Positions 46,269 through 56,694 are shown, counted from the first letter of the stretch. The stretch: 64,000 nt of DNA from Streptomyces phaeochromogenes (GCF_001418655.1 NZ_LIQZ01000070.1:1-64000); one strand, 5' to 3'. Made by a program: numbers and translations. The notes: generated by a model from the sequence alone, not told the origin.

Positions 46269-47681
46269 GTGATCGCCCTCTCTCTCGCCGAGATCGCCTC
46301 AGTCGTCGGCGGGCAGACACACGACATACCGGATCCGTCGGTCCAGGTCACCGGACGGGTCGTCAGGGACTCCCGTGAGGTGGAGCCAGGCAGCCTCTTC
46401 GTCGCCTTCGTGGGCGAGCGCGTGGACGGTCACGACTTCGCGGCGAGCGTCGTGGAGGCGGGCGCGGCGGCCGTGCTGGCGTCACGGCCCGTCGGCGTGC
46501 CCGCGATCGTCGTGGACGACGTCCAGACGGCCCTGGGCGCCCTCGCACGCCACGTCGTCGAACGGCTCGGCGCGACCCTCGTGGCCCTCACCGGCTCCGC
46601 GGGCAAGACCAGCACCAAGGACCTCATCGCCCAGGTGCTCCAGCGCAAGGCGCCGACGGTCTACACACCGGGCTCGCTCAACAACGAGATCGGGCTGCCG
46701 CTCACCGCCCTCAGCGCCACCGAGGAGACCCGGTTCCTGGTCCTGGAGATGGGGGCCCGCGGCATCGGCCACATCCGGTACCTGACGGATCTGACGCCCC
46801 CTAAGGTCGGCCTCGTCCTGAACGTCGGCACCGCCCACATCGGCGAGTTCGGCGGACGTGAACAAATCGCCCAGGCCAAGGGCGAGTTGGTGGAGGGCCT
46901 GCCCTCGGCGGAGGCGGGCGGCGTCGCGATCCTGAACGCCGACGATCCCCTCGTACGAGCCATGGCCTCGCGGACGAAAGCACGCGTGATCCTCTTCGGA
47001 GAGTCCGGCGAAGCGGACGTACGGGCCGAGAACGTGACGCTCATGGAGAGCGGACAGCCCGCGTTCAGGCTTCACACACCCTCCGGGTGCAGCGACGTGA
47101 CCATGCGCCTGTACGGTGAGCACCACGTGTCGAACGCGCTCGCCGCGGCCGCCGTCGCCCATGAGCTGGGCATGTCCGCAGACGAGATCGCCACCGCGCT
47201 CTCCGAGGCGGGCTCCCTCTCCCGCTGGCGGATGGAGGTCACCGAGCGCCCGGACGGCGTGACGGTCGTCAACGACGCCTACAACGCGAACCCCGAGTCC
47301 ATGCGAGCCGCCCTGCGCGCGCTCGCGGCCATGGGCAAGGGGCGGCGGACCTGGGCGGTGCTCGGTCAGATGGCCGAGCTCGGGGACGAGGCGCTCGCCG
47401 AGCACGACGCGGTCGGACGGCTAGCCGTCCGGCTCAATGTCGGCAAGCTCGTCGCGGTCGGGGGCAGGGAAGCGTCCTGGCTGCAACTGGGCGCATATAA
47501 CGAGGGTTCGTGGGGTGAGGAGTCGGTGCACGTGTCCGACACACAGGCGGCGATCGACCTGTTGCGCAGTCAACTGCGCCCGGGAGACGTCGTACTCGTG
47601 AAGGCGTCCCGGTCGGTCGGCCTGGAGCGGGTCGCAGAGGCGCTGGTCGAGGGCACCGAGGGTGAGGTTGCCGTCCGATGA
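46269..47681 (+). CDS. murF: UDP-MurNAc-tripeptide:D-Ala-D-Ala ligase MurF
   Basis: A 470-aa Mur ligase adding D-Ala-D-Ala to the tripeptide precursor. The N-terminal domain has [19 protein letters not shown], the ATP loop is [19 protein letters not shown], and later segments are [48 protein letters not shown] and [23 protein letters not shown] at 46269 is 4 bp after the murE stop, with AGGGA upstream. The ATG overlapping the murE stop at 46261 ends after three codons, so it is not the start. Confidence 0.96.
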   Translation: MIALSLAEIASVVGGQTHDIPDPSVQVTGRVVRDSREVEPGSLFVAFVGERVDGHDFAASVVEAGAAAVLASRPVGVPAIVVDDVQTALGALARHVVERLGATLVALTGSAGKTSTKDLIAQVLQRKAPTVYTPGSLNNEIGLPLTALSATEETRFLVLEMGARGIGHIRYLTDLTPPKVGLVLNVGTAHIGEFGGREQIAQAKGELVEGLPSAEAGGVAILNADDPLVRAMASRTKARVILFGESGEADVRAENVTLMESGQPAFRLHTPSGCSDVTMRLYGEHHVSNALAAAAVAHELGMSADEIATALSEAGSLSRWRMEVTERPDGVTVVNDAYNANPESMRAALRALAAMGKGRRTWAVLGQMAELGDEALAEHDAVGRLAVRLNVGKLVAVGGREASWLQLGAYNEGSWGEESVHVSDTQAAIDLLRSQLRPGDVVLVKASRSVGLERVAEALVEGTEGEVAVR

Positions 47682-48748
47682 ATCAGATCCTCTTCGCGGG
47701 AGTCATCGGCCTCTTCCTGACTCTCGTGGGCACTCCCATGCTGATCAAGCTGCTGGCCCGCAAGGGCTACGGCCAGTACATCCGCGACGACGGCCCGCGC
47801 GAGCACCACGCCAAGCGCGGTACGCCGACGATGGGTGGCATCGCCTTCATCCTGGCCACGCTCCTGGCGTACTTCCTCAGCAAGGTGATCACCGGCCAGC
47901 CGCCGAGGTTCTCCGGAGTGCTGGTGCTCGGCCTGATGACGGGCATGGGCCTGGTCGGCTTCCTCGACGACTACATCAAGATCGTCAAGCGCCGGTCGCT
48001 CGGTCTGCGGGCCAAGGCCAAGATGGCCGGCCAGCTGATCGTCGGTGTCTCCTTCGCGGTGCTCTCGCTGCAGTTCCCGGACAACCTCAACAACACCCCG
48101 GCCTCCACGAAGCTCTCCTTCGTGCAGGACTTCGGCTGGTCCATCGGCCCGGTGCTGTTCGTGGTCTGGGCGCTGTTCATGATTCTCGCGATGTCGAACG
48201 GCGTGAACCTCACGGACGGCCTGGACGGCCTCGCCACCGGCGCCTCCGTGATGGTCTTCGGCGCGTACACCTTCATCGGTGTCTGGCAGTTCCAGGAGTC
48301 ATGCGCCAACGCGCAGACCCTCACCAACCCGGCCGCCTGCTACGAGGTACGAGATCCGCTCGACCTCGCCGTCGTCGCCGCGGCCCTGATGGGCGCCTGC
48401 TTCGGCTTTCTGTGGTGGAACACCTCGCCCGCCAAGATCTTCATGGGTGACACCGGTTCGCTGGCCCTCGGCGGCGCGCTCGCCGGTCTCGCGATCTGCT
48501 CCCGCACCGAGCTCCTTGTCGCGCTGCTCGGCGGCCTCTTCGTCCTGATCACCATGTCGGTCGTCATCCAGGTCGGCTCGTTCCGCCTCACCGGCAAGCG
48601 CGTCTTCCGAATGGCGCCACTCCAGCACCACTTCGAACTCAAGGGGTGGTCCGAGGTCCTTGTGGTGGTCCGCTTCTGGATCATCCAGGGCATGTGCGTG
48701 ATCGTCGGACTCGGCCTCTTCTACGCCGGATGGGCAGCCCAGAAGTGA
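47678..48748 (+). CDS. mraY: Phospho-N-acetylmuramoyl-pentapeptide transferase MraY
   Basis: A 356-aa polytopic membrane enzyme making lipid I from UDP-MurNAc-pentapeptide and undecaprenyl phosphate. About ten hydrophobic helices are visible. Active-site segments are [35 protein letters not shown] (the double Asp), [16 protein letters not shown], and [14 protein letters not shown] followed by [18 protein letters not shown] at 47678 overlaps the murF stop as ATGA. Confidence 0.97.
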   Translation: MNQILFAGVIGLFLTLVGTPMLIKLLARKGYGQYIRDDGPREHHAKRGTPTMGGIAFILATLLAYFLSKVITGQPPRFSGVLVLGLMTGMGLVGFLDDYIKIVKRRSLGLRAKAKMAGQLIVGVSFAVLSLQFPDNLNNTPASTKLSFVQDFGWSIGPVLFVVWALFMILAMSNGVNLTDGLDGLATGASVMVFGAYTFIGVWQFQESCANAQTLTNPAACYEVRDPLDLAVVAAALMGACFGFLWWNTSPAKIFMGDTGSLALGGALAGLAICSRTELLVALLGGLFVLITMSVVIQVGSFRLTGKRVFRMAPLQHHFELKGWSEVLVVVRFWIIQGMCVIVGLGLFYAGWAAQK

Positions 48749-50169
48749 CGACCGCCCTCGACTGGCAGAGCATGAACATCACCGTCGCCGGTCTCGGCGT
48801 GAGCGGCATCAGCGCCGCCCGCGCCCTGGCCGGCCTCGGCGCGTCGGTCACGGTCGTCGACGGGGGCTCCTCGGAGGCCCACCTGGAGCGGGCCGCCTCC
48901 CTTGAGGGGGAAGGGATTTCGGTACGTCTCGCGGACGCCGAGACGCTTCCCGAAGGCACCGACCTGGTGGTCACCTCGCCGGGCTGGAAGCCGGGCAGCC
49001 CCCTCTTCCAGGCAGCCGCCGAGGCGGGCGTGGACGTCGTCGGCGACGTGGAGATCGCCTGGCGCCTGCGCGGCCCCGACGCCGCCCCCTGGCTGGCCAT
49101 CACGGGCACCAACGGCAAGACCACCACGACCCAGATGCTCGCCTCGATCCTGGCCGCCGCGGGCCTTCGTACGGCCGCCGTGGGCAACATCGGCACCCCG
49201 ATCGTCGACGTGGTCCAGGAAGGCGACGACGCCTACGACGTACTGGCCGTCGAGCTGTCCAGCTACCAGCTCCACTGGGCGCCCTCGCTGCGCGCCCACT
49301 CCGCCGCCGTCCTGAACCTCGCCCCGGACCACCTCGACTGGCACGGCTCCATGGAGGCGTACGCCGCCGACAAGGGGCGTATCTACGAGGGCAATCGGGT
49401 CGCCTGCGTCTACAACATGGCCGACAAGGTCACCGAGGACCTGGTGCGCGGGGCGGACGTCGAGGAGGGCTGCCGGGCGGTCGGCTTCACGCTCGGCACC
49501 CCGGGCCCGTCCCAACTCGGCGTCGTGGAGGGCATCCTGGTCGACCGCGCCTTCGTCGAGGACCGGCACAAGCAGGCCCAGGAACTCGCCGAGATCGCGG
49601 ACGTCAACCCGCCGGCCCCGCACAACATCGCCAACGCCCTTGCGGCGGCGGCCCTGGCCCGCGCCTTCGGAGTGCCCGCCGCGGCCGTACGGGACGGTCT
49701 GCGGGCCTTCAGGCCCGACGCCCACCGCATCCAGCACGTGGCCGACGTGGACCGGGTCGCCTACATCGACGACTCCAAGGCCACCAACACGCATGCGGCG
49801 GAAGCCTCTTTGGCGGCGTACGAGTCGATCGTGTGGATCGCCGGCGGGCTCGCCAAGGGTGCGACCTTCGACGAGCTGGTCGCCAAGTCGGCAAAGCGAC
49901 TGCGGGGCGTCGTCCTGTTCGGCGCCGACCGGGCCCTCATCCGTGAAGCGCTCGCGCGACACGCGCCGGAAGTACCCGTGGTCGACCTCGACCGGACCGA
50001 CACTGGGGCGATGCTCGCGGCCGTACGTGAGGCCGCACGGCTCTCCGATCCGGGAGACACTGTCCTGCTGGCGCCGGCCTGTGCGTCCATGGACATGTTC
50101 GCCAACTACAACAAGCGCGGCGACGCTTTCGCGGAGGCGGTTCGCGAACTCGGCGCCGTCGACGGCTGA
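48745..50169 (+). CDS. murD: UDP-MurNAc-L-alanine:D-glutamate ligase MurD
   Basis: A 474-aa Mur ligase adding D-glutamate to UDP-MurNAc-L-Ala. The N-terminal Rossmann part reads [28 protein letters not shown], the ATP loop [16 protein letters not shown], and later motifs are [34 protein letters not shown] and [22 protein letters not shown] 48745 overlaps the mraY stop as GTGA and is preferred. ATG 48730, overlapping mraY by 19 bp, would add five residues. Confidence 0.95.
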   Translation: MTTALDWQSMNITVAGLGVSGISAARALAGLGASVTVVDGGSSEAHLERAASLEGEGISVRLADAETLPEGTDLVVTSPGWKPGSPLFQAAAEAGVDVVGDVEIAWRLRGPDAAPWLAITGTNGKTTTTQMLASILAAAGLRTAAVGNIGTPIVDVVQEGDDAYDVLAVELSSYQLHWAPSLRAHSAAVLNLAPDHLDWHGSMEAYAADKGRIYEGNRVACVYNMADKVTEDLVRGADVEEGCRAVGFTLGTPGPSQLGVVEGILVDRAFVEDRHKQAQELAEIADVNPPAPHNIANALAAAALARAFGVPAAAVRDGLRAFRPDAHRIQHVADVDRVAYIDDSKATNTHAAEASLAAYESIVWIAGGLAKGATFDELVAKSAKRLRGVVLFGADRALIREALARHAPEVPVVDLDRTDTGAMLAAVREAARLSDPGDTVLLAPACASMDMFANYNKRGDAFAEAVRELGAVDG

Positions 50170-50217
50170 CCCGGGTCCGCCTCGCCCGGCGGCGCCGGGT
50201 ACACCTGGGAGGGACGC

Positions 50218-50367
50218 GTGACACGGATCCGGCTGGGGCTTCGTCGGTGGCTTTCCGCCGGTGGCACGGCACTGCGCCGTCCCGTCCCGCCCCCAGGGCC
50301 CGAACGGTCCGGGATTCCCGGCGGGGTGCCCTCCCACGGCATGGCAGGTGCCGCCCATGTCCAGTAG
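50218..50367 (+). CDS. Possible 49-codon ORF between murD and ftsW
   Basis: GTG at 50218 has GGGAGGG about 5 bp upstream, the best ribosome site in this gap. The frame runs 49 codons to TAG at 50365-50367, overlapping the ftsW ATG (50357) by 11 bp. The product is Arg-, Pro- and Gly-rich with no membrane helix. Third-position G+C is about 73 %, lower than in neighbouring genes and lower than in the frame extending ftsW upstream. It may be a relay ORF or an accident. Confidence 0.25.
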   Translation: MTRIRLGLRRWLSAGGTALRRPVPPPGPERSGIPGGVPSHGMAGAAHVQ

Positions 50368-51721
50368 CCGTACCGGGCGTCCTCCCGTCCAGCGGGCCCC
50401 CCGCCGGCCCGCCGGGCCCCGCCCCCCTCGCGACAACCCCGTAGGACGCCTCTACACGCGCGTACGCCGTGCCTGGGACCGTCCGCTGACCGCCTACTAC
50501 CTGATCCTCGGCGGCAGCCTCCTGATCACCGTGCTCGGTCTGGTGATGGTGTACTCCGCCTCGCAGATCACCGCGCTCCAGCTGTCGCTGCCCGGGTCGT
50601 ACTTCTTCCGCAAGCAGTTCCTCGCCGCCGTGCTCGGCGGTCTGCTGCTGCTCGCCGCCTCGCGAATGCCGTCCAAGCTGCACCGGGCGCTGGCCTATCC
50701 GATGCTGCTCGGCTCGGTCTTCCTGATGATCCTCGTCCAGGTGCCGGGGATAGGAGTCGCGGTCAACGGCAACCAGAACTGGATCTCGGTCGGCGGCCCC
50801 TTCCAGCTCCAGCCCAGCGAGTTCGGCAAGCTCGCCCTCGTCCTGTGGGGCGCCGACCTGCTCGCCCGCAAACAGGACAAGCGGCTGCTGGCGCAGTGGA
50901 AGCACATGCTGGTGCCGCTCGTTCCGGTGGCCTTCATGCTGCTCGGGCTGATCATGCTCGGCGGCGACATGGGCACGGCGATCATCCTCACCGCGATCCT
51001 GTTCGGGCTGCTGTGGCTCGCGGGGGCGCCCACGCGGCTCTTCGGGGGCGTGCTCGCCGTCGCCCTGACCATCGGCTTCATCCTGATCAAGACCAGCCCG
51101 AACCGCATGGCCCGCCTCTCCTGCCTGGGAGCCACCGAACCCCAGTCGGGCCCCGTCGACTGCTGGCAGGCCGTGCACGGCATCTACGCCCTCGCCTCCG
51201 GCGGGCTGTTCGGCTCCGGCCTCGGCGCCAGTGTGGAGAAATGGGGGCAACTGCCCGAAGCCCACACCGACTTCATCTTCGCCATCACCGGTGAGGAACT
51301 GGGCCTGGCGGGGACGCTGTCGGTCCTCGCCCTCTTCGCGGCTCTAGGCTATGCGGGTATCCGCGTGGCCGGACGCACGGAGGACCCCTTCGTGAGGTAT
51401 GCCGCGGGAGGCGTGACCACGTGGATCACGGCCCAGGCCGTGATCAACATCGGTGCGGTGCTCGGCCTGCTGCCGATCGCCGGCGTCCCTCTCCCGCTGT
51501 TCTCCTACGGGGGATCCGCCCTGCTTCCGACCATGTTCGCCATCGGGCTCCTCATCGCTTTCGCGCGTGAGGATCCCGCTGCGCGGGCGGCGCTTGCGAT
51601 GCGGCAACCCCGCTTTGGCAGAAAGCGGGCTGCGGTGAGAGGCTCCGCAGGGGCCGCGGGGCCTCGGAGATGGAACACGATGCGACGGCGCGCCGCGGCG
51701 CGTTCGTCCGGAGAGCGGTGA
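50357..51721 (+). CDS. ftsW: Septal peptidoglycan glycosyltransferase FtsW
   Basis: A 454-aa SEDS-family membrane protein that polymerises lipid II at the division site with FtsI. About ten hydrophobic helices are visible, beginning LTAYYLILGGSLLITVLGLVMVYSAS. SEDS motifs include QLQPSEFGKLALVLWGADLLARK, GGDMGTAIILTAILFGLLWLAG, the catalytic-loop region GLGASVEKWGQLPEAHTDFIFAITGEELG, and PLPLFSYGGSALLPTMFAIGLL. ATG at 50357 follows AGGTG; an in-frame GTG at 50261 would add 32 residues. The N- and C-termini are basic. Confidence 0.95.
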   Translation: MSSSRTGRPPVQRAPRRPAGPRPPRDNPVGRLYTRVRRAWDRPLTAYYLILGGSLLITVLGLVMVYSASQITALQLSLPGSYFFRKQFLAAVLGGLLLLAASRMPSKLHRALAYPMLLGSVFLMILVQVPGIGVAVNGNQNWISVGGPFQLQPSEFGKLALVLWGADLLARKQDKRLLAQWKHMLVPLVPVAFMLLGLIMLGGDMGTAIILTAILFGLLWLAGAPTRLFGGVLAVALTIGFILIKTSPNRMARLSCLGATEPQSGPVDCWQAVHGIYALASGGLFGSGLGASVEKWGQLPEAHTDFIFAITGEELGLAGTLSVLALFAALGYAGIRVAGRTEDPFVRYAAGGVTTWITAQAVINIGAVLGLLPIAGVPLPLFSYGGSALLPTMFAIGLLIAFAREDPAARAALAMRQPRFGRKRAAVRGSAGAAGPRRWNTMRRRAAARSSGER

Positions 51722-51727
51722 ATTTCG

Positions 51728-52816
51728 GTGCATGTCGTACTCGCCGGTGGGGGGACCGCCGGCCACATCGAGCCCGCGCTCGCCCTCGCGGACGCCCTGC
51801 GCAGGCAGGACCCGACCGTGGGTATCACGGCCCTGGGCACGGAGCGCGGACTCGAGACCCGACTCGTACCAGAGCGAGGCTACGAACTCGCGTTGATCCC
51901 CGCGGTACCGCTGCCGCGCAAGCCCACCCCCGAGCTGATCACCGTCCCCGGACGGCTGCGTGGCACGATCAAGGCGGCCGAGCAGATCCTTGAGCGCACG
52001 AAGGCCGACGCGGTCGTCGGCTTCGGCGGCTATGTCGCCCTGCCCGCCTACCTCGCGGCCAAGCGCCTCGGCGTGCCGATCGTCATCCACGAGGCCAACG
52101 CCCGCCCCGGCCTCGCCAACAAGATCGGTTCGCGGTACGCCGCCCGGGTCGCCGTCTCCACACCGGACAGCAAGCTGCGCGACGCCCGTTACATCGGCAT
52201 CCCGCTGCGCCGCTCGATCGCCACGCTCGACCGGGCCGCCGTACGCCCGCAGGCGCGCGCCGCGTTCGGGCTCGACCCCTCCTTGCCGACCCTGCTGGTC
52301 TCCGGCGGCTCGCAGGGTGCCCGCCGCCTCAACGAGGTGGTCCAGCAGGCAGCCCCGTACCTCCAGCAGGCCGGTATCCAGATCCTGCACGCGGTCGGCC
52401 CGAAGAACGAACTGCCGCAGGTCCACCAGATGCCGGGGATGCCCCCGTACATCCCGGTACCGTACGTGGACCGGATGGACCTCGCGTACGCCGCGGCCGA
52501 CATGATGCTCTGCCGCGCGGGCGCGATGACCGTCGCCGAACTCTCCGCCGTCGGGCTCCCCGCCGTCTACGTCCCGCTGCCCATCGGCAACGGCGAACAG
52601 CGGCTCAACGCCCAGCCGGTGGTCAAGGCCGGCGGCGGACTGCTGATCGACGACGCGGAACTGACACCGCAGTGGGTGCAGAGCAACGTCCTGCCCGTGC
52701 TCGCCGATCCGCACCGGCTGTTCGAGATGTCCCGCGCCGCCTCCGAGTTCGGCCGCCGGGACGCCGACGACCTGCTTGTCGGGATGGTGTACGAGGCGAT
52801 CGCGTCACGCCGTTAG
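51728..52816 (+). CDS. murG: Lipid II synthase MurG
   Basis: A 362-aa GT-B glycosyltransferase transferring GlcNAc to lipid I at the inner membrane face. It starts [23 protein letters not shown] with the glycine-rich loop, then [23 protein letters not shown]. The UDP-GlcNAc part shows [73 protein letters not shown] in order. GTG at 51728 is 6 bp after ftsW. In mycobacteria murC follows murG; here ftsQ follows directly. Confidence 0.96.
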   Translation: MHVVLAGGGTAGHIEPALALADALRRQDPTVGITALGTERGLETRLVPERGYELALIPAVPLPRKPTPELITVPGRLRGTIKAAEQILERTKADAVVGFGGYVALPAYLAAKRLGVPIVIHEANARPGLANKIGSRYAARVAVSTPDSKLRDARYIGIPLRRSIATLDRAAVRPQARAAFGLDPSLPTLLVSGGSQGARRLNEVVQQAAPYLQQAGIQILHAVGPKNELPQVHQMPGMPPYIPVPYVDRMDLAYAAADMMLCRAGAMTVAELSAVGLPAVYVPLPIGNGEQRLNAQPVVKAGGGLLIDDAELTPQWVQSNVLPVLADPHRLFEMSRAASEFGRRDADDLLVGMVYEAIASRR

Positions 52817-52839
52817 CGCGTGGCAGAAGGCAGGGGAGC

Positions 52840-53634
52840 GTGGCCGGACCGACCACCGCCGAACGCGGCGAACGGCAAGCCCGACAGGATCCGGGCTCCG
52901 GCCCGCCCCGGCCACCTCTTCTGAAGAGGCTCCCGAAGCCTCGTAAGCTCATCATTCCGGTCGTCTGCCTCGCGCTGCTCGCCGCGGGATGCCTCTGGGT
53001 GCTCTACGGCTCGCAGTGGCTGCGCGTGGAGCGCGTATCGGCTTCCGGGACACGGGTTCTGACTCCCGATCAAGTCGTCGAGGCGGCCGACGTTCCGGTC
53101 GGATCGCCGTTGATTTCAGTCGACACCGATGTGATTGAGGCAAGACTCCGCCGGAAATTGCCCCGAATTGACTCGGTTGACGTCGTCCGTTCCTGGCCCC
53201 ATGGAATCGGGCTGAAAGTGATCGAACGCACTCCGGTTCTCATTGCCGAAAAGGGCGGAAAGTTCATCGAAGTGGACGCCAAGGGCGTGCGTTATGCCAC
53301 GGTTTCGCGCGCCCCGAAGGGTGTTCCCGCGCTGGAATTGACGGTGCCCCGGTCCGCGGGCCTGCGCCGCTTCGGGACCGACCGGCTGATGCGCGAGGCG
53401 GTGCGCGTCGCGGGTTCCCTTCCGGCCGCGGTCGCGCGTGACACCCAGGTCGTCAAGGTCCGTTCGTACGACTCCATCTCGCTGGAGTTGAGCGGCAACC
53501 GGACCGTGTTGTGGGGAAGTGGCGAGAAGAGTGGCGTCAAGGCCCGTACGCTCGGCGCTCTCATGAAAGCCGCTCCAGAGGCCCGGCACTTCGATGTCAG
53601 CGTTCCCACTGCCCCTGCGTCATCGGGGAGTTGA
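52840..53634 (+). CDS. ftsQ: Cell division protein FtsQ
   Basis: A 264-aa bitopic division protein. A basic, Pro-rich cytoplasmic N-terminus precedes one membrane helix (KLIIPVVCLALLAAGCLWVLYG, residues about 40-61). The POTRA domain follows (LRVERVSASGTRVLTPDQVVEAADVPVGSPLISVD), then the FtsQ beta domain with SWPHGIGLKVIERTPVLIAEKGG. GTG at 52840 has AGGGGAG immediately upstream. It recruits FtsL partners and regulates septal synthesis. It is 23 bp after murG. Confidence 0.94.
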   Translation: MAGPTTAERGERQARQDPGSGPPRPPLLKRLPKPRKLIIPVVCLALLAAGCLWVLYGSQWLRVERVSASGTRVLTPDQVVEAADVPVGSPLISVDTDVIEARLRRKLPRIDSVDVVRSWPHGIGLKVIERTPVLIAEKGGKFIEVDAKGVRYATVSRAPKGVPALELTVPRSAGLRRFGTDRLMREAVRVAGSLPAAVARDTQVVKVRSYDSISLELSGNRTVLWGSGEKSGVKARTLGALMKAAPEARHFDVSVPTAPASSGS

Positions 53635-53662
53635 CGCTCATCCGTGCAGGCCAGCACCCTGG

Positions 53663-53693
53663 TTGGGCAGCGCTACGGCTGATCACATAGGGT
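53663..53693 (+). promoter_or_regulatory. Candidate ftsZ promoter
   Basis: TTGGGC at 53663-53668 and TAGGGT at 53688-53693 have a 19-bp spacer. Transcription from here would enter a 24-codon ORF with its own GGGAGG site. A GACAC motif like the WhiA core site occurs downstream at 53780-53784. In S. coelicolor ftsZ is known to have several promoters, one sporulation-specific; which one this is cannot be decided here. Confidence 0.5.
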
Positions 53694-53717
53694 GAAAAGA
53701 AAAACGGGAGGTTCGGC

Positions 53718-53792
53718 GTGTTCGTTGAACGTGCGCCACTTGTCGACTTAGTGTCCTGTTCGGAAGAGTCCAAGGAACAGACACACTGGTAA
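53718..53792 (+). CDS. Possible 24-codon leader ORF upstream of ftsZ, with a TTA codon
   Basis: GGGAGG at 53706-53711 stands 6 bp before GTG 53718, an ideal spacing. The frame reads 24 codons, starts MFVERAPLVDL and ends KEQTHW at a TAA (53790-53792). Codon 11 is TTA (53748-53750), the rare leucine codon read by bldA tRNA. Third-position G+C is only about 58 %, so it is not shaped like a normal gene. A perfect inverted repeat begins at its stop codon. It could be a translated regulatory leader; unproven. Confidence 0.3.
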   Translation: MFVERAPLVDLVSCSEESKEQTHW

Positions 53793-53815
53793 CCCTAAAC
53801 TTCAGCGTTAGGGTT
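53791..53815 (+). promoter_or_regulatory. Perfect 8-bp stem-loop in the ftsZ leader
   Basis: AACCCTAA (53791-53798) and TTAGGGTT (53808-53815) are exact complements around a 9-nt loop. No T run follows, so it is more likely an operator or RNA structure than a simple terminator. It lies 95 bp before the ftsZ start. Confidence 0.6.
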
Positions 53816-53909
53816 CGGGTCGGCGTTCGGACCGTCCCATTCGGCATCAGTCGTCGGATCGCGAACGTGCGAGGCGGCGACACGTAACTCGAGGCGAGAG
53901 GCCTTCGAC

Positions 53910-55106
53910 GTGGCAGCACCGCAGAACTACCTCGCAGTCATCAAAGTCATCGGTGTCGGCGGCGGTGGTGTCAATGCCATCAACCGGATGATCGAGGTCG
54001 GTCTCAAGGGTGTCGAGTTCATCGCCATCAACACCGACGCCCAGGCGCTGTTGATGAGCGACGCCGACGTCAAGCTCGACGTCGGCCGCGAACTCACCCG
54101 CGGACTCGGCGCCGGAGCCAACCCGGCCGTCGGCCGCAAGGCGGCGGAGGACCACCGCGAGGAGATCGAGGAGGTCCTCAAGGGGGCCGACATGGTCTTC
54201 GTGACAGCCGGCGAGGGCGGCGGCACCGGCACCGGCGGCGCACCCGTCGTGGCCAACATCGCCCGCTCGCTGGGCGCCCTCACCATCGGCGTGGTCACGC
54301 GTCCGTTCACCTTCGAGGGACGGCGCCGCGCCAACCAGGCCGAGGACGGCATCGCGGAACTCCGCGAAGAGGTCGACACCCTCATCGTCATCCCCAACGA
54401 CCGGCTGCTGTCCATCTCGGACCGCCAGGTCTCGGTCCTCGACGCCTTCAAGTCGGCGGACCAGGTCCTGCTCTCCGGTGTTCAGGGCATCACCGACCTC
54501 ATCACCACGCCCGGTCTGATCAACCTCGACTTCGCCGACGTCAAGTCCGTGATGTCCGAGGCTGGTTCGGCGCTCATGGGCATCGGCTCGGCCCGCGGCG
54601 ACGACCGCGCGGTGGCCGCGGCCGAGATGGCGATCTCCTCGCCGCTCCTGGAGGCGTCCATCGACGGCGCCCGAGGCGTGCTGCTCTCCATCTCCGGCGG
54701 CTCCGACCTCGGCCTGTTCGAGATCAACGAGGCCGCCCAGCTGGTGAGCGAGGCCGCGCACCCCGAGGCCAACATCATCTTCGGCGCGGTCATCGACGAC
54801 GCGCTCGGCGACGAGGTCCGGGTCACCGTCATCGCGGCCGGCTTCGACGGCGGACAGCCTCCGTCGAAGCGGGACACCGTCCTCGGCTCGTCCTCCGCCA
54901 AGCGCGACGAGCCCACCCCGGCCCGGTCGGGCGACAGCCGCCCGTCCTTCGGCTCGCTGGGCAGCGTCACGCCGAAGGAGGCCCCGGAGCCCACTCCGGA
55001 GCCGGTGAGCAACGAACTGCCGTCGGTCTCCCCGCCGGTCCCGCCGTCGCGCACGTACTCGGACAGCGCGGCCGAAGAGCTGGACGTGCCGGACTTCCTC
55101 AAGTGA
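53910..55106 (+). CDS. ftsZ: Cell division GTPase FtsZ
   Basis: A 398-aa tubulin homologue forming the Z ring. It starts with [20 protein letters not shown], has the tubulin signature [18 protein letters not shown] near residue 100, then [18 protein letters not shown] and [18 protein letters not shown]. The C-terminal linker is Pro/Ser/Glu rich, and the tail [13 protein letters not shown] is the conserved peptide that binds SepF-type partners. GTG at 53910 follows GAGAGG. It overlaps pgeF as GTGA. No ftsA is nearby, as usual in actinobacteria. Confidence 0.98.
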   Translation: MAAPQNYLAVIKVIGVGGGGVNAINRMIEVGLKGVEFIAINTDAQALLMSDADVKLDVGRELTRGLGAGANPAVGRKAAEDHREEIEEVLKGADMVFVTAGEGGGTGTGGAPVVANIARSLGALTIGVVTRPFTFEGRRRANQAEDGIAELREEVDTLIVIPNDRLLSISDRQVSVLDAFKSADQVLLSGVQGITDLITTPGLINLDFADVKSVMSEAGSALMGIGSARGDDRAVAAAEMAISSPLLEASIDGARGVLLSISGGSDLGLFEINEAAQLVSEAAHPEANIIFGAVIDDALGDEVRVTVIAAGFDGGQPPSKRDTVLGSSSAKRDEPTPARSGDSRPSFGSLGSVTPKEAPEPTPEPVSNELPSVSPPVPPSRTYSDSAAEELDVPDFLK

Positions 55107-55840
55107 TAGGACAGCGCTCCGTAGTGGGCACTGCGAGCGGCGCGCACTTCGCCTTCACCGACCGGTGGGGCGGGGTGAGCGCCGTTCCGTACGAGGAGCT
55201 CAATCTCGGCGGTGCGGTCGGCGACGACCCCGATTCCGTACGCGCCAACCGGGAGCTGGCCGCCAAGTCGCTCGGCCTCGACCCGGACCTGGTCGTCTGG
55301 ATGAACCAGGTGCACGGGCCCGACGTCGCTGTCGTCGACGAGCCGTGGGGAGATCGTCCGGTGCCGAAGGTGGACGCAGTGGTCACCAGGCGCCGGGGCC
55401 TCGCGCTCGCGGTGCTCACCGCGGACTGCACGCCCGTACTGCTCGCCGACCCCGTCGCCGGTGTCGTGGCCGGTGCCCACGCGGGACGGCCCGGCATGAT
55501 CGCCGGCGTCGTGCCCGCCGCGGTCGCGGCCATGGTCGAACTCGGCGCCGAGCCCGCCCGGATCGTCGCCCGCACCGGCCCCGCCGTCTGTGGCCGCTGC
55601 TACGAAGTACCGGACACGATGCGCGCCGAGGTCGCCGCCGTCGAGCCCGCGGCGTACGCCGAGACGAGTTGGGGCACGCCGGCGGTCGACGTGACCGCGG
55701 GGGTGCATGCGCAACTGGAGCGGCTCGGGGTGCGCGACCGGGAGCAGTCGCCGGTGTGCACGCTGGAGTCCGATGATCACTTCTCGTACCGCCGGGACCG
55801 CACCACGGGGCGGCTCGCGGGCTATGTGTGGCTGGACTGA
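55103..55840 (+). CDS. pgeF: Laccase-domain protein, peptidoglycan editing factor PgeF type
   Basis: A 245-aa protein of the YfiH/DUF152 family. Family members act as purine nucleoside phosphorylases or correct misincorporated amino acids in peptidoglycan precursors. Metal-binding motifs are [43 protein letters not shown] and the later [13 protein letters not shown] at 55103 overlaps the ftsZ stop. The location directly after ftsZ is conserved in actinobacteria and fits a cell wall quality role. Confidence 0.92.
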   Translation: MIGQRSVVGTASGAHFAFTDRWGGVSAVPYEELNLGGAVGDDPDSVRANRELAAKSLGLDPDLVVWMNQVHGPDVAVVDEPWGDRPVPKVDAVVTRRRGLALAVLTADCTPVLLADPVAGVVAGAHAGRPGMIAGVVPAAVAAMVELGAEPARIVARTGPAVCGRCYEVPDTMRAEVAAVEPAAYAETSWGTPAVDVTAGVHAQLERLGVRDREQSPVCTLESDDHFSYRRDRTTGRLAGYVWLD

Positions 55841-55846
55841 TGGGGC

Positions 55847-56566
55847 ATGACGGACCGTAAGGCTCAACTCGCCGGAAACCTGGCGAAAGTGGAAGAGCGC
55901 ATCGCGGCGGCGTGTGTGGCCGCCGGGCGCAAGCGCGAAGAAGTGACCCTGATCGTGGTCACCAAGACCTATCCGGCCGACGATGTGCGGATCCTGTCGG
56001 AACTCGGTGTGCGCCACGTCGCCGAGAACCGCGACCAGGACGCGGCACCCAAGGCCGCGGCCTGCGCCGATCTGCTCCTCTCCTGGCACTTCGTCGGTCA
56101 GTTGCAGACCAACAAGGTGCGTTCCGTGGTCGGTTACGCGGATGTCGTGCAGTCCGTGGACCGGGCCCGGCTCGTCACCGCCCTGTCGAAGGAGGCGGTG
56201 CGGCGGGAGCGCGAGCTGGGCTGCCTCATCCAGGTCGCACTCGACGCCGAGGAGACTGGACGGGGGGAGCGTGGTGGTGTAGGGACCGGTGGTATCGAGG
56301 AGTTGGCCGGTCTCGTGGCCGGGGCTCCGGGGCTCAGGCTCGACGGGCTGATGACCGTCGCCCCGCTCACCGGACCGTACGCGGGGCGTGAACTGGCGGC
56401 GTTCGAGCGGCTGATGGATTTGTCGACTGACCTGCGCAGCGCCCATCCGGCTGCGAACATGGTCTCGGCAGGGATGAGTGCGGACCTCGAACAGGCCGTG
56501 GCGGCCGGAGCGACACATGTGCGCGTCGGTACTGCGGTACTCGGAGTCCGCCCCAGGCTCGGGTAA
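55847..56566 (+). CDS. YggS/PLPBP-family pyridoxal phosphate protein
   Basis: A 239-aa TIM-barrel PLP-binding protein involved in vitamin B6 and amino acid homeostasis. The PLP lysine is in [16 protein letters not shown], followed by [14 protein letters not shown] and [28 protein letters not shown]. The C-terminal [29 protein letters not shown] is the phosphate-binding region. The ATG at 55847 is 6 bp after pgeF. It sits between ftsZ and sepF, as in many Gram-positive bacteria. Confidence 0.95.
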   Translation: MTDRKAQLAGNLAKVEERIAAACVAAGRKREEVTLIVVTKTYPADDVRILSELGVRHVAENRDQDAAPKAAACADLLLSWHFVGQLQTNKVRSVVGYADVVQSVDRARLVTALSKEAVRRERELGCLIQVALDAEETGRGERGGVGTGGIEELAGLVAGAPGLRLDGLMTVAPLTGPYAGRELAAFERLMDLSTDLRSAHPAANMVSAGMSADLEQAVAAGATHVRVGTAVLGVRPRLG

Positions 56567-56597
56567 CGTCGCCAAGAAGTCGGACCACAGCAGAAAA

Positions 56598-56616
56598 TAT
56601 GGTCATTACCACCATA
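56598..56616 (+). promoter_or_regulatory. Inverted repeat upstream of sepF
   Basis: TATGGT (56598-56603) and ACCATA (56611-56616) are perfect complements around 7 bp. They lie about 80 bp before the sepF start in a locally A+T-rich stretch, a likely promoter/operator site. Confidence 0.45.
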
Positions 56617-56694
56617 GGTGGGCATAACGACCTCGTGGATCGCGGGCACTTGGCAATAGTCAGCCGATCCACCACAGAGCGGAGGACTCAGAGC

